DNA of 64,000 bases from Chrysomallon squamiferum (taxonomy: Eukaryota; Mollusca; Gastropoda; Neomphalida; Peltospiridae). Made by a program: the position numbers and the translations under genes. The DNA is taken from NCBI GenBank assembly GCA_012295275.1, contig CM022674.1:1052611-1116610 (forward strand), given 5' to 3'. The notes beneath the pieces were generated by a model that was not told the DNA's origin, made no database searches, and saw nothing but the letters and a program-made list of their open reading frames with translations. Of this stretch, positions 45,523-59,701 are shown in pieces (the stretch's first letter is position 1; each line of letters opens with the position of its first letter).

Positions 45523-48500
45523 TCAGCTGTCCATGCTGTGTCTCAGATCAGAATCAGTCTCTTCCAGGTACTTCCTCATCACCAGCCTGTGTTCCGTGTC
45601 GCCGGGGAAACAGTTCTGATTTCCCGAGTACTGGAACCCGGCCAGCTGCACCTGACTGATCCACGACTTGACGCGGTTCATCTGAGCCAGGTCGAAACTG
45701 CTGTTAAACAAATCACCACCTCCTCCCCCTCCCCCTCCTCCTTCTCCTCCTCCCCCTCCACTGCTTCTCACACCAACAACTTGTGTGTTATCAGTCACAG
45801 AAAACCTGACGCTGGAATTAACTTTCTCTTCTTCTTGCCTTCTCATCTCTTTCTCGTATTTGCCAAAACCTGAGACGTTCGGACCGGGATATTTGTGGGC
45901 GTGGCCATGGTCTGGTGTGTCCGGTGGTGGCCTTTTCTCAAAACTGCTGTAAGTCTGGGAATTCAGTTTGTGGTCTCTGTGGCTGTTTGGCAAGAATTCC
46001 GAGCGCACGTTGTCGTAGTTTGCCTCCGCGTTGGTCTGTTGTGGACGCGACGCAAGCTGAAACGAAGCAGAGGCTCTGAACCCACTGCTGTTGTATTTCT
46101 GAAGGTCACTCTCTGAAAACTGCTGCAGAGGGGCGAAAGATGTCACTGACCTGTCTGGAACTGAATCGAGGCGACGTTCGTTGTTAGTGGTCGAAGACGT
46201 CAGGTCTCCGTTTACTGGTGCAAGTCGTCTTGAATTGTGGCTTCCGTATTCAGAAGAATCGTCTGAGTAATTTTTCCCCTGATCTCGACTGCTGCTCTTG
46301 AAATCATCGCTGAACTGAAGCTGAAATTTTGAAATTGGTTTCACCATCGTGGGATACTGTGCGCTCGTATCGCTGGCGAAAGTACTGCCTGTCACGTTTG
46401 ACTGAACGTTCGGAGACGTCTTCTCCACTTGGTTTTCTTGCTGGTCCACTGGCGACTTTCGCTTGTCACTTTCTCCCGAGACACTCGAGTCTTTGACCGA
46501 CTGTTTCGAGCTCTGGTCTCCGACCATGCTGAAAGATTTGCTTTTTCGAAACCTGGTTTGTTTCCTTCCGCGTTTAAAATTCGAGGGGAACTGGGAATAC
46601 GTGGGTTTGGTTACGTCATCGAGAGGTTCATGGTAGATCCCGTGTTTCTTCATGTGCCAGTTCAGTGCTGCCCTCTGGCGACAGGCGTAGTTACAAATGT
46701 CACACTTGTGAGGCTTCTCGTCGTTGTGGATTCGTAAGTGGACAGTCAGATGTTTCTTGGCGTAGAACCGGCGATCACAATCGGGCCAGGTGCAAGGGAA
46801 GAGCCTCAGTTTCAAGTGCACCATGTTGATGTGATTGGTCAGACTTCTCCTGAAAGCAAACTTCATGTCACAACCCTCGTGAGGACAGAAATGTTTTTCA
46901 GTTTGAGGTGCACCGTGTTGTAGTGGCGACGCAGGTGGTCGTGCGTTGCAAACAGTTTGTTGCAGACGTTGCAGGGGATGATTTTGCCACGATGCGTGAG
47001 CTGATGTTTTCTGAAAGACTGTTTCAAAATGTACTCGTTTCCGCACTGATCACAGACGTACTTCTTCAGCGTGTCCTCGACAATCCCGTGCACTTCAGCC
47101 AAGTGCTTCTGGACATTGATGGTCACCTTGAACTGCTGACCACAGATGTGACACAGCGTGGTCTTGGGCAGCGGTTTGACCTGATGTTCCTTGACCACGT
47201 GCTGCCTCAGTTCCGACTTCGTGTGACATGTAAAGAAGCACATGTTGCACCTGTGCGTGGCTGGGTGTTTTTCTGACTGATGTGAGTCCAGCAGAGTCTT
47301 GTTCTTGAACCGAGAAGCGCAGAACGAACACTTGTGTGGCTCGTGCTCAACAAGATGCAGTTTTCCTTCAGCTTTTGAATTAAACCTCACCTCACATACC
47401 TCACACTGGAATGTGCTGCAAGAAACTTTTATCAACTTTGGTCTCCTGAAATCACAGCTGTTCACTTCTCTCTCGGAATTTGAAAGATTTTTCTCACTGT
47501 TATTTTCTTTGGCATCGTCTGTGACTTCTGCAGGCTTTTTTGCCTTCTGCCACCTTAATTTCCTTCCATCGACAGTTTTCAAGTGTTTTTCCCGTGGTGG
47601 TCTGGTCACTGTCTTTATTCGCCTACTGCGACGAAGTTTCCGTTTTCTGTCACCGCAACCTTTCTGAGGACTCCAGTCTGAATCTGAATCCTTAGAGACG
47701 TGATCGTCACCCACATCACTGTGTGATGTCAAGTCATAATCTTCTGTTGCATCAGCATCGTCATCATCGTGAAAACACTTCTCCACTTTCACACAAACTG
47801 TTTCATCTTTCACTTTTGCACTGGAATCATTACCGCACTCATCGTCGTTTTGACAAGGATGCTCCGACTTGACAACAGCATGGCTGTTAAGTACCGAAGA
47901 TTCACCATCGTCATTCGTAACAGCTGAACACGGATCAACACTTTTTTCACAATCCGAATCACTAGCGGTGTACTTCTCTGAAAGGTTTCTGTTCAACATC
48001 TGAGAGTCAACCCTGTTGATACAAACGCGAGGCTGTAAGCACAGCTGACTCTCCAGAGAATGTTTTACACTGACTTCTTTAATCAGTGGCTGTTCTTCTG
48101 TCACTGAAATGTCGTTCTCAGAACATCTTTCCCATGTGAATGCAGATTTAGACTTCCTTTTTTTCCTTTTTGTCGTGAAGATGGATCGTTTAGGAGCTAG
48201 ATTCACAGTACCAAACTCTTCAGCATTCGGAATTCGAGTCGGTCTTACTTGACGAGCTTTTCGTCTTGAGGTTCTTTTCAAACCATCATCTTCACCTGGC
48301 TGTTGCTGACAAGTGCTTGAATCCAAAAAGAAAAGGAAATTATTTATTAGCAACAGTCATGAAATATTAACTTTTGATAGATGTATATTTCTCAGTTCTT
48401 TGTTTATATCAATATTATTATCATTATGCTGTTAGGAATTACTTAAATCAAGGAAAATAAAAAATTATTCCCAAGGGCAAAAATCAACCAGTTTTGGCTT

Positions 48501-50507
48501 TAGATATATTTTTTTCAGTTCTTTGTTTAAAATATCAATATATCATTATCTACATATTGTCAGGAACTGCTTAAATTAAAGAAAAAGTATTAATTATTCT
48601 CTGATAACAGATTTGTTACAATATTAGTTTTAAATATGTTATTCTATTTAAAGTTTATTTCAAAATAATATATCTGTAGCGATGATGTGCTTAAGTTGAA
48701 GAAAAAAACAATAAACAATTCCCAGATAACAATGGTTTGATATATGACTATTATCAATTGTTCATGTGGAAAACTTTAATCTGTCTAGAAGTGTAGAAAA
48801 CAGCTTAAAAATAAAGTAAAAATTTAATTATTCATAGAAAACACTATTTCCTTTTTTAACTCTAAACAGATAACCAAAAGTAATAAATGAATAACAATTT
48901 CTCAACAGTTCTTGCAAGTCGTTCAGTCTGTTTTGTAAAGATTTTATAAGATGAAATCGACAATCCCTCTCTTTTCTTAGTATTCTTACCAACAAACAAT
49001 ATTCTTGGGGGGGGGAGTTTACGTGCTCTTTGACAAAGATACAAATGCATTAAAATATCTAAAAAATACCAATAATAAAAAAACAAAAATAAAAAAAGAC
49101 ATGATAAATGCATTACCTTTGTCTCTTCAAAACACTAGTTATACTGTACTGGTTGTTTGAGACACAGCTAACATGAAATAGACAGACAGACTGTTTAACT
49201 TCAAACAGAAAATTTTAGAAAATGAATCAGTGGGTTGTAGAAATGTAAACAATACAAATCAAAAAGTGTTCTTTCATGTAAAACTAAAAAAAACACTCAC
49301 ACAGTCTGGAACCCTTCATCTGACACACATCCATCTTTGTCCTCTTCTGTTTTGTTTTCAGTTCTCTTGTTTGTTACTTCACTTTGATTAGAATACCTAG
49401 AATGAAATCAAATAGTGTTAGTTTTATTATTATTTTTTTCTCTCATTATTTTAGATATATATATATAATTTTTATTAAAGTCTTGAGAAATATAATCTTC
49501 CTTATTATTTTTATTTTTCCAGTACTTGTGTATAGTAATTTTAATAAAGTGTCATGGAATATTTATTTAATGTTTGGGTATATGACTTCTATAAAATTAA
49601 ATGTTTCAGTATATTTTAGGAATTAAATCAGCAAAATATTTCTCTAATAGTTCTATGGAAATGGAAATGGAAAAAAATTAACGTGCTAATCAGAGCAAGC
49701 TGTTGTGAAGCACGTCTGCGACGGGCACGCTTTCTGACAGGTCTATCATTATTTAACTCCTTTATACAAGTTTTTTAAATAATCTTAACTCTAACCTTGA
49801 ATGTAAACCAATCACATGATAGATAATAAAATATAAATTACTGTGGTCCAGTGTACAAGGGACAGGTGGACATCTGACATTTCTCAATAATTTAATTTTG
49901 CAGGGACAATAACAAGCAAAAGTTCAGTCAAATACTGTGAAAATCTGATTGTTGTCAAGCCTAGATTTAAACTGAGTTTCATTCAGAAAATCGTCGAATC
50001 GAGAATGGTTAAATAATTTAGAAACTTAACAGCTTTCAACTATAGGAAATCAAATGACGAATTCTTTTGATTATCACGAAAGTCAACATGAAGGAATACG
50101 TCGTCTCAGCGTTAATATATAAATGATCACAGATCAGTATTCATTTATGTGAGTTTGCCACTCTTCAGTCGTGATTAAAATGTCAAGGGACAAAACGAAG
50201 CAACACATAACACAACAATGATGTCACTGATGATACTGATAGTCAGTCTGCCTAATTAAATTAATACTTAGATTCTTAGTTCGTTTTTTCGGCGATTTCT
50301 ACTTTTTTTTTTTTTTTAACAGATACCTTACCAATTATTGATTAACATTTCTGCAAGTGTTTCATGATTGCAGTTTAATTGTTCTCTTAAAGTATTCCAT
50401 CTTTTCAGCTGGAGACCTAGATGCACATGCTGCGAACAGTGTGTTAAAGGACATCGAGTACTAAACGGTTCGTGACTCGATGACGGAAGTGAGTCTTCAG
50501 ACTCCAT
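45523..50507 (-). CDS. Nine-finger C2H2 zinc-finger protein, three coding exons, one internal frameshift
   Basis: Exons 50507-50332 (ATG; MESEDSLPSS...), 49396-49301 and 48315-45523 join in phase 2,2. With one nucleotide added the product has 1021 residues. The N-terminal exon ends ETLAEMLINNW, a small predicted helical segment. Exon 3 begins with a basic, acidic-patched linker. Nine C2H2 fingers follow: FQCEVC, HKCSFC, HRCNMC, TLCHIC, YVCDQC, IPCNVC, HFCPHEGC, FPCTWPDC and HKCDIC, each with paired His. The C-terminus is Ser/Asn-rich with a poly-Gly run and ends in a conserved-looking block (MNRVKSWISQVQLAGF). A one-base loss near 46891-46908 separates fingers 6 and 7 into two frames. Sequence-specific DNA binding in the nucleus is inferred from the array. 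I do not assign an ortholog. Confidence 0.82.
48361..49300. other. Intron 2 of the zinc-finger gene
   Basis: AT-rich, with three diverged direct repeats of a block containing GAAATTAAC/TTTTGGC and ATCAATATTATCATTA-like sequence near 48361-48700. No coding signal. Confidence 0.5.
49397..50331. other. Intron 1 of the zinc-finger gene
   Basis: Unique AT-rich sequence between GTAAGG (50331, minus) and CTAG (49397, minus). Nothing else recognised. Confidence 0.55.
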
Positions 50508-51650
50508 CTTTCATTTTCATTTCTGTCTAACTTCCACCAATTAAGCGCTCCGATGTTTCTGAAGTAACAGCGTTGTATCATTATTTTCGTCTGATTTTAC
50601 TGTATCTAACTGTGCGTGCGTATGTGTGGGTGTGTATGTGATGCAAGTCTGTGTAAAAGAAAGACAAAAGGTAATTATTATAATTTTTTAAATATATGTA
50701 ACCTTTATATTTTTATAATTTTTTTTTTAAAAAGATAACCAGCTCAATGGGCTGGGTGCTTTAGCAGATTAGCAGTAATTAAATAATTGTATGTACGTTC
50801 TCATAGTCAGAAAAACTATGCTTCTAGCTTTTGGTTGTTTAACGGGAAATAATCGAATTCAATTATTTAGTTAGTTATCTCTTTGTTTGTTTGTTTGTTT
50901 GTTTTTTTTGTTTTTTTTTTTTTTTTTGTTTTTTTTATTTGTTTCTTCTCTTGCTTGTTTGGTTGGTTCAATGGTTGGCTGGTAATTGGTTTGTTGGTAA
51001 AAAAAAAAATATTTATTTTGTTATTTTATTTTTTTTTTTTTATTTGGTTTTATTTGTTTCTATTTATTTATTAATTTATTTTACTTTATTTTTTTAATGG
51101 TGTGGTTCTTTTCTATTTATTATTTCTTCTTTTTTTTCTTAATGATTTTTTAATTTTATTTCTAACTATCTATCAAAGCATTTGTCTATCTGTCTATCTC
51201 TTTATTTGTGTTTCTATATGTCAGAGTCTGCCTAGCTATCTCTCTATCTATCTGAAAAAATTGTTTATTAAATGTGACAACAAATAGTTATTTTGGGAAT
51301 CTTTCCTCGGTAAAATATATTTTATTCTCTACAGAAAGATTGATAGAGACTGAAAAGAACTATCTATTCTACTGAGAGACGAGGGAATAAAGAAATAAAT
51401 TCAATTTTTCAAAACACAGTGTCTCATATTTCACTGCAGACGCCATATTTCAAAGAGCATAAAAGGAAAGTCAGAGTGTGACGCTGGTCTGTCTGGGGAA
51501 TACAGGCGCGGTTCGGGAGGGGCTCTCGTGATCTAGAAGATATATATTATTAAACGCCTTTCATTTATATAAAATTAGCCGTCTTTAATCTGCTCGTGTG
51601 TGTGTATGTATATAGTAATAGTATATATATATATGTGTGTTTGTGTATGT

Positions 51651-51701
<51 letters not shown>

Positions 51702-52558
51702 GTGATATATCTGTGTGTATAGTGATTTTCCAGGTTTTCCAGGTGTGTAATGTTTGTAACGTGTATTTCTGTCTTTGTTTTCTTTTTGGTTTGTATATAT
51801 GTGTTTTGTGTTTTGTCTGTGTGGGGGGGGGTGTACGTACGTGCCTGCGTGCGTGAGTGTATGTATTAATATGTTTGTGTTTTTATCATTGCTAATCTTT
51901 CTGAAGCATGGACTGCCTGACAACAACCTCTGACTGTGATTCTGAGTCCGCCCCTGTATCGTGTGTTAAAATGATTAATAATTACGTTATGCTAGGATTC
52001 TCTCCCCATTTCGCCAACCAAATTGTTTATCGCAGTACATTGATTTCTTCGAAATTGTGTTTAAGAATGTACGGTATTTTGTTTTTATTTTATTTTATTT
52101 TATTTTATTTTATTTTATTTTATTTAGTTTTCTAGCAATATATGTAGCTATCTATCTGTCTGTTTGTCTGTCTATCTCCTATCTATCTATTTGTCTATCT
52201 GTGTATTTATTTGTTTCATTTGTTTTATTTATCTGTTTTATTTTTTATTTGTCGTTGTGTTTTTTGTTTGTTTACTTTTACTTATTTATAAATAATGACA
52301 ATTTCTCTGTAAAAGCGGCAGTGGTGGTGACTATAACTGACTATATACATAATGATAATTCTGCATTCATCTTTGTTGTCAGTTAGGTGCTAAATTTTGT
52401 ATTCTATTTTACATAATTGTTTGTGTTGATATGGACAGTGATGTCATATTTTAAGTTGTTATAGTTCTTGTTTGTTTGTCGTTACCGTTGCTGCTTCTGC
52501 TATTCATTTCTTCTTCGTTGTCATCATCATCACTGGCGTTGGTGTCTTCTTCTTCTTC

Positions 52559-52561
52559 TTC

Positions 52562-52632
<71 letters not shown>
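52559..52632. repeat. (TTA)n microsatellite
   Basis: About 74 bp of pure TTA after a TTC run. Confidence 0.97.
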
Positions 52633-52634
<2 letters not shown>

Positions 52635-55100
52635 TCTTCCTCTTTCGAAAATGTTTCTTAATTGCAGATAACAAAATAATATAGAGATTTCTCGTGAAAG
52701 ATAAAAACAGCTTAAATCCAAAGTCAAGATAATACTGCATGATACGAAAGATCATATCGAATAGTTTTTCTTTAATCATCTAATGGCTAACTGGTTACTT
52801 CTGATATGTTTCTCTTCAGCGAACATTGACTATATTTTCCATTAACACTAAGCAGACTTTCATACACTTTTCCGATGACAGCAAAGAGCCTTTCAGGTAG
52901 ACTGCGTTACAGCGATGTTGACTTTCTTATTTGTAAAACCTCCTTGATCAAACAGAATCCATTCGACACCAAATATCCGTTAGAAATACCAATTTAATAA
53001 TTTATTAAAGTGTATTATAAAGTTTTATTTGCGTAACTGAACTGCTGAGTGAATGTGTTTAACACGTGCTTCATACGCCGACAATTTGTATTGTAATTTT
53101 AAAACTTCTGCCAAAATTATCCTCCTTAGCTGTGAAAAAATTAACATCACCGGTTTTGCTCGTGCAAAATTCACGTCTGAAACTTTCACACTTCCGTCGC
53201 ATACACAGTGTCATGGCGGTTTGCATGGTTACGGACAAAGCATTTTAAAAAATAATAATAATAAAAATAAATAAAAATAAAAGTGCTGGAATGAAATGTA
53301 GGTCATGGAAGGATCAGACGCTGGTTGATCCATGCTGACTCTGTAATGTTTTATTTTCTTTTTTTTTTATTATTTTTATTTTTTTCAACTTTCTAACTAC
53401 TTGAGCTGTAACGCGCACTTTATTCTGTTTTATTTATTCAAGGCAGCTGATTGATCCGTACTGTATTTATATTAAACAGTCTCATTCCTCTTAGTTAACT
53501 TAAGCGGACGAGGGATTTGCATTTCAGTGATGTCATCTAACAAAACAAAATAAAATAAAATAAATATATTTAATAAAATAAATAATTTAAAATAAATAAA
53601 TAAATAAATAAATTAAATAAATAAATCAAAATAAATAAATAAATATAATAAATAAATAAATAAATAAACAAATGAATAAGTAAATAAATAAATAAATTTA
53701 ATAATAAATAAATTGACAAGAGATATGACAGAGGATGGAATCAAAAGCGATTAGTTTATCAGGATTTCTTTGCATCAGATATAATCGTATTAAACAAATA
53801 AATGAATTCGAAGAAAGGAGTATTTATGTAAAATAATCGACACTGGCGAGGAATGAAAAGAAAAATTTGCTGCTGAGATTCAATTCTGGGGCTTTATGTT
53901 TGTGAAACGTATGGAAAATCACGATGCAGTCTGTGTACGTGAATACTACTTCCCTGAAGCTTTTCAAAAATATTTTTTATTATTTTATTTTTTATTTTTA
54001 TTTATTTTATTTTATTTTATTTTATTTGTAAAATAATAATAATAAAAATTAAAAAATGAATAAATAATAAAATAGAAAAACTCCCACAAAAAAAAAAAAA
54101 AAAAAAAAGAAATAATCTTAATGTCATGCAAAAATACTTTTTTTTACATTTTGTTGCTGGATTTTCTTGTTATTTGCTTTTGGCGAAAACTGTCAGTATA
54201 AATAGTTATTTCTGTTATTATTAATTTTTGTTTTTCATATTTTTTTCTTTCATTCTTTTTCTTTCTTTCTTTCTCTCCTTTCTTCTTTCTTTCTTTCTTT
54301 ATTTACTGTCGTTGTTGTTGTTATTGTTATTATTATTTTATAAGCTGAGACAGAGAGATAGAGAAAAATAGATGTTATAGATTTTTGCCATTGTTTTGTT
54401 TTGTTGTGTTTTTTCGTTTATTTTATATTTTATTATTTATTATTTATTTTTTTTATTCTTTTTTTTTTTTTTATTTTAGTATCTTGTTGTTGTTATTGAA
54501 TATGATGTATATTTAATTTGCGTTAACCAACACTACACATTATTAAAGCCTTTAATTGAACAAAGAAAGAAATATGAATAATAAGGTAATAAAAACCAAC
54601 GATATAGACTACATTCGTGTGTCTTCTGAATTTATGACCTACGTATACAGTAGTTTCAAATCACCAGATTTTTATTATTTCAAGTCAAACACATTTATCC
54701 CTACGAATATCTTCACAGTTTCTGAAAGACGGTGATACAAAATTCTTTAGTCTCATGTCAAATTAATGACCCTTGTTTCTGAAGACTACTCAAGTACTGT
54801 GATGGCTCTGAAATATCTGTCTCACACCTTCACGTATATAATTCGGAAGGAGCAAGGTTTTTATTTAAGGGCAAGGATTTTACAAGTATAAAAGATATCA
54901 GTCCAAAAGTTTAAATTCAACCGACTTTCACAACAAAAAGAACATTTCGTTTTACAGACAGGGTATCACTTAATATCTATATCTATCTACATGTATTATC
55001 TATTTGTCTATCTATCTCTGTCTGTCTATCTATTTATCTATCTATCTAATATCTACATATGTATGTATATATGTATGTGTGTGTGTGTATGTATGCATGC

Positions 55101-55158
<58 letters not shown>

Positions 55159-55944
55159 TATAATAGGGGTCTTTGGTTTTTTCGTTTAGGGTGGATGGAT
55201 ACGACAAACTTTTTAAATTTTTATTCTTATTTGTTTTTCCTTTGGAAAATGACCCATCTAGCGAAATGTACATCCATTTTATTACTAAATGAGTATACTA
55301 ACCGGAATTATACTTTTTTTTTTCTTCTACATTCTTGACAAGAAGGAGACGTACCCAAACTACGTTCACCGTCCTCAACCACCCTCCCTCTCTTTTGATT
55401 CCGCACTTTGGCTCTTTATTCATTTCCACAAGTACAAGCGAATTAACGATGATTTGTGATTTGCAGATGCTGAAATATTTCACGGGTGACAGTAAAGGAG
55501 TAGGCCTGTGGGAGGACAGCGTGTCTTGAATGATTCTGTTTACTGCTGGTGGCGTCGACTCTCGGAAGAATTAATAGTTTTACTTTAGTGACACATCGAG
55601 ATGTTTAGTCTTTCTTAGCAGAGTAGTGACGTTCAGAGGAGAAAGTGAATGGTCGTAGTTATTTATTGTGACCAGTGTCGCCAAAACGTTTTGTCATAGG
55701 AATGAAGAAGAAATAAAGAAAGCAAGGAAGAAGGGAAAGAAATAAATAAAGAAAGAAAGAAAGAAAGCAAGGAAGAAGGGAAATAAATTAAGTAAGGAAG
55801 GAAGAAGGGAAAGAAAAAAAAAAGATAGAAAATGAAAACAAATAAGGAAAAAGAAGATACGAAGGTATGAATCAAAGATAATGAAGGAAAACAAAAAAAG
55901 AAATAAAAAAGAAAAGAAACAGCAACAGCGAAAAGCACGCGCGT

Positions 55945-55946
<2 letters not shown>

Positions 55947-56008
<62 letters not shown>
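55947..56008. repeat. (CA)n microsatellite
   Basis: About 62 bp of CA next to a GGAA/GAAA-rich stretch at 55700-55830. Confidence 0.97.
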
Positions 56009-56013
<5 letters not shown>

Positions 56014-56816
56014 ATAGCCCAAAACTAGTAAACTGATAATAACATTATGTAAAACGAAATCCACTTCAGATGACAACACTGTTTATTATGTGCAATACAA
56101 AGAACAAAATATAAACACCAGTTTAAATGTAGTTGAGGAAAAGAGTAATCACTATATTCATTTTACTAAATAATAATAATAATAATAATAACAAGAAGAA
56201 GAAGAAGACGAAGAAGAAGAATAAATAAATAAATAAATATTACAAAATTAAATACAGTAAATATTATTTAATAATTAAAGAAACAAAAGTGAATGAAATA
56301 AATAATTAAATAATTAAAAGTTACATTAATATATTAAGTTACAGCGACCGCCAATCTAACATTTAAGTCTATGAACGAGGTTATGATATAGAGCCTAACA
56401 ACACCCATCATCTTTCTTTTCCTTTCCTGGCAATGATCCACAAAATAACTTTTACTACTAAATTTTGTGCGAAAATATAACAGCATTTTAATATATTTAT
56501 TACTGTCAAATTCCTTTATTTATTTCCTTTTCCATTTGATATGTTTGTTTAAAAGAACGAAATTTATGCTATTTTCAAAATAGAAATCATATTTTTTTCT
56601 TCTTCTTTTTTTTTTTTTTTAATTTTTTTTATTTTTTTTTTTTTTTTTTTTATGATTAAACTATGCATGTAAAACGTTTTAATGATCTGTAGAGAATCCA
56701 AAAAAAAAAAAAAAAAAAAAAAAAGAAATTATATGAATATAAACATTTGGTTTATTTTTTATTTTTTTATTTTATAATTATCATAATGTTTTTAATGTTT
56801 TTAAATTAAAGGGAGA

Positions 56817-57197
56817 TTATCCGAGATAGTAGTTTCCGTCTCTCCACACCATGAACTGACGAGAACTCAAAGGTGACGGACGATAAGAGTTATCTTTCGT
56901 GTAGACCGGAAACCTCTTTCTGGGATAGGCAATATCCGACCGTAATGTGTCGACGATTTCCAGATCTTCGGGCGACCTCGGCAAACCTCGTTTACCGTGA
57001 CCGCGAAGCAAGACCATCAAATTGGTTGGATACTGCCAGCTGCCATTGGAGTCGTAGTCCAGTGACCTTTTGACCTTCACCCTGCTCTCCTTCAACAGAT
57101 CGAGGTCAGAACTTCTGACAAATCTTTTCTGAGAATGGCTGTTGTCGCTGATGCTGTTGGCTTGTTTGTTGTCGCCTTCACTCTTTAACGACAAAGC
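56817..57197 (-). CDS. Last coding exon of a probable neuropeptide/prohormone precursor
   Basis: A 127-codon terminal exon starts after an acceptor (TTATTTACAG) in phase 0 and ends in TAA. It has the layout of a secreted prohormone. Dibasic or basic cleavage sites lie after HSQKR, RVKVKR, RGHGKR and YPRKR. The second interval starts SLDYDSNGSW and ends VLLRGH-GKR, where the Gly before KR is a C-terminal amidation signal. The last interval starts FPVYTKD and ends NYYLG at the stop, which would also allow amidation. I could not find the exon with the signal peptide; it must lie at higher coordinates or outside the window. The peptide does not match any neuropeptide family I can name with confidence. 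Low codon bias against the surrounding AT-rich DNA supports real coding. Confidence 0.68.
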   Translation of the reverse strand, partial: ALSLKSEGDNKQANSISDNSHSQKRFVRSSDLDLLKESRVKVKRSLDYDSNGSWQYPTNLMVLLRGHGKRGLPRSPEDLEIVDTLRSDIAYPRKRFPVYTKDNSYRPSPLSSRQFMVWRDGNYYLG

Positions 57198-57269
57198 CTG
57201 TAAATAAATAAGCAGAGATGAAGTGAAAGAGAGAGATAGTGGGGAAAGAGAGAGGGGATAGGGAGGGAG

Positions 57270-57272
57270 GGA

Positions 57273-57324
<52 letters not shown>
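57270..57324. repeat. (GA)n in the intron before the prohormone exon
   Basis: GA and GGGA units. Reads CT-rich in the gene sense. Confidence 0.9.
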
Positions 57325-57332
<8 letters not shown>

Positions 57333-57976
57333 GGAGAATTGTGCCTGTTGTGAAGTGTGAGAGAAATAAATAAAGTGTATTCTAAACGACTCATGTGGCA
57401 ATAAAAAGAAAAATAACTTTAGATTTTACAATTACCCAAAGTCTTTAATGAAAGCACCAAAGTCTAAAATCGCAAAAAGTCATCATCATCATCATCATCA
57501 TAGCGATGAAGAATATGAAGACAAAGACGAAGAAGTGAGAGAAAAGAAACAAAATTTAAAAATAAATAAAAGTCGTCAAAGTCAAACTGACATTTTATCC
57601 TTAATTAGAAAAAAAGCTGATGCGAGATTCTGTTTGCTTTACTTTTCTTTTTTCTTTTTTTGTCCTTACTTAATCAAAATTCAGATGGGTATTGTTAATT
57701 CGATAAGACAAATAACGCTGAAACGTGGACGTTAAGAAATCAGAGAACGATAGGAAAACATATAAAAAGATGAGGCGTGTAAGTCAGTGTACTGCAGAAT
57801 TAAGTGAAGTGAATAATTCATTAGTTCATACTGGCAACTCACACAGATGGGGAGGATATGAACAAATTTATAACATCAGAAACAAACGAATGAAACAATA
57901 AAAACAAAATACAAATATAACACTCGATCCGTCTGTCCAACTATGTCACTAATTAACTAGCTAACTATCTAATTAA

Positions 57977-57978
<2 letters not shown>

Positions 57979-58070
<92 letters not shown>
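57979..58070. repeat. (GATA)n microsatellite
   Basis: About 92 bp of GATA, then CATA and AAT units to 58185. Confidence 0.97.
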
Positions 58071-58071
<1 letters not shown>

Positions 58072-58147
58072 CATACATACATACATATATAAATACATCA
58101 ATATATGAAAATATATAAATCAGTACATAACAATAATAATAATAATA

Positions 58148-58183
<36 letters not shown>

Positions 58184-58254
58184 TATGTAAATGAATAAAT
58201 AAATGTATAAAATAAAATCAAAGCAAATCAAAGCAAAAAGAGAAATTACATTAG

Positions 58255-58286
<32 letters not shown>

Positions 58287-58691
58287 AAAACAAAATAAAA
58301 AGAAACAACAAACGAATCTATATCATATTTAACTACAGCTTCTAAAGTTATTTTATTCATCTAGTTTCTACATCATTATTACTGGTGTCGGCCGAAGCGC
58401 ATACGGTCAGGGGATCGATTCTTTTACAGGATACATTTTCCTTTGAAGACATAATTGAGGACTGTTTTTACTTTAATGTCGAAATGTGTTTCGAAATTTC
58501 AAAGTTCAATAATTAACAGCGCTCTTAGAACAAAAAAGGCAGTAAATCCATTTAGCAGGCTTTCCCAGCAAATTTCATTGATTGTATGTTGTGTCTGATT
58601 CCATAAACACAAATAAGAAAAAAACAAAAAGAAAAGAACGAAGAAGAAAGAAAAAGGAAAAAAAAACGAAATAATAGCAATCTTATTGTTG

Positions 58692-58749
<58 letters not shown>

Positions 58750-58846
58750 TATTTATATTAATACTATTACTATTAATAATAATTCTTATTATGTTGCCGT
58801 TGTAGTTGTTGCTGATGCTGCTTTTAATATTCCTGTCCTATTACGG

Positions 58847-58861
58847 TTATTACTGGAGAAA

Positions 58862-58949
<88 letters not shown>

Positions 58950-59230
58950 TCTTTTAGTTCTGTTTTCACTTTATGGGACTAAGCCACTAAGCCAGAGCAG
59001 TTTTAACCACTCATGTTATTTAATTAAAATGACGGATATAACTTTCTGAAAACGACCATGTGATATTTAATGTTTGAAAAACGAATCCTAAGTTCGAAGA
59101 AAAATACCCCACATTTAATCAATGTTTATCTCAGTTTACGTTTATTAATAATTTACTTCTCTAAAATGTCATCCATTATCAGAATAATCTAGAAAGTGAA
59201 ATGTACTGAGTTGCTGACTATTTCGAATTA

Positions 59231-59276
<46 letters not shown>

Positions 59277-59637
59277 CAATAGAACGGTTTGTTGTTTTCT
59301 TCTACCTAATAACATTTTGGGATTATTACTTTATCGAGGCAAAAGCAATATCGAAATTGTTCCTTCAGAAATCGCTGTGCTTTTGTACCCATTGTTATAC
59401 TCGGTAATTTGAAAAGAAAAGAATTTAATTCCTTTTTAATATAATTTAATTCAATTTTATTTCATTTTATTTTAATTTCAATTTTTATTTATTTATCTGT
59501 TTTTTTTGTTGTTTTTTTTAAATTTTAATTTACTTAATTCATTAGTGGGGTTTTTTTGTGTTTTTTCTTGTTGAAGTTATTGGTTTTTAATTTTCGTTTA
59601 TTTTTTTATTTATTTATGTTTTATTAATTTATATATA

Positions 59638-59701
<64 letters not shown>

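Larger units (their letters stand above)
50508..56816. other. Gene-poor AT-rich region
   Basis: Contains poly(T)/TTTA tracts (50880-51130, 52080-52125), (GT)n at 51640-51690 and 55102-55149, (TTA)n at 52559-52632, AAAT blocks at 53545-53720 and (CA)n at 55947-56008. Unique stretches at 51900-52070, 52780-53330, 54540-54960 and 55330-55680 show short open frames but no family I recognise. Confidence 0.6.

Noticed and set aside
45523-48353. Two separate overlapping zinc-finger genes on the minus strand
   Set aside because: The overlap contains one finger linker split by a single base. Exon phases give one whole protein.
58385-58430. tRNA-like fragment (GGTCAGGGGATCGATTC)
   Set aside because: Only a weak B-box-like string. 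No second box or cloverleaf could be drawn.
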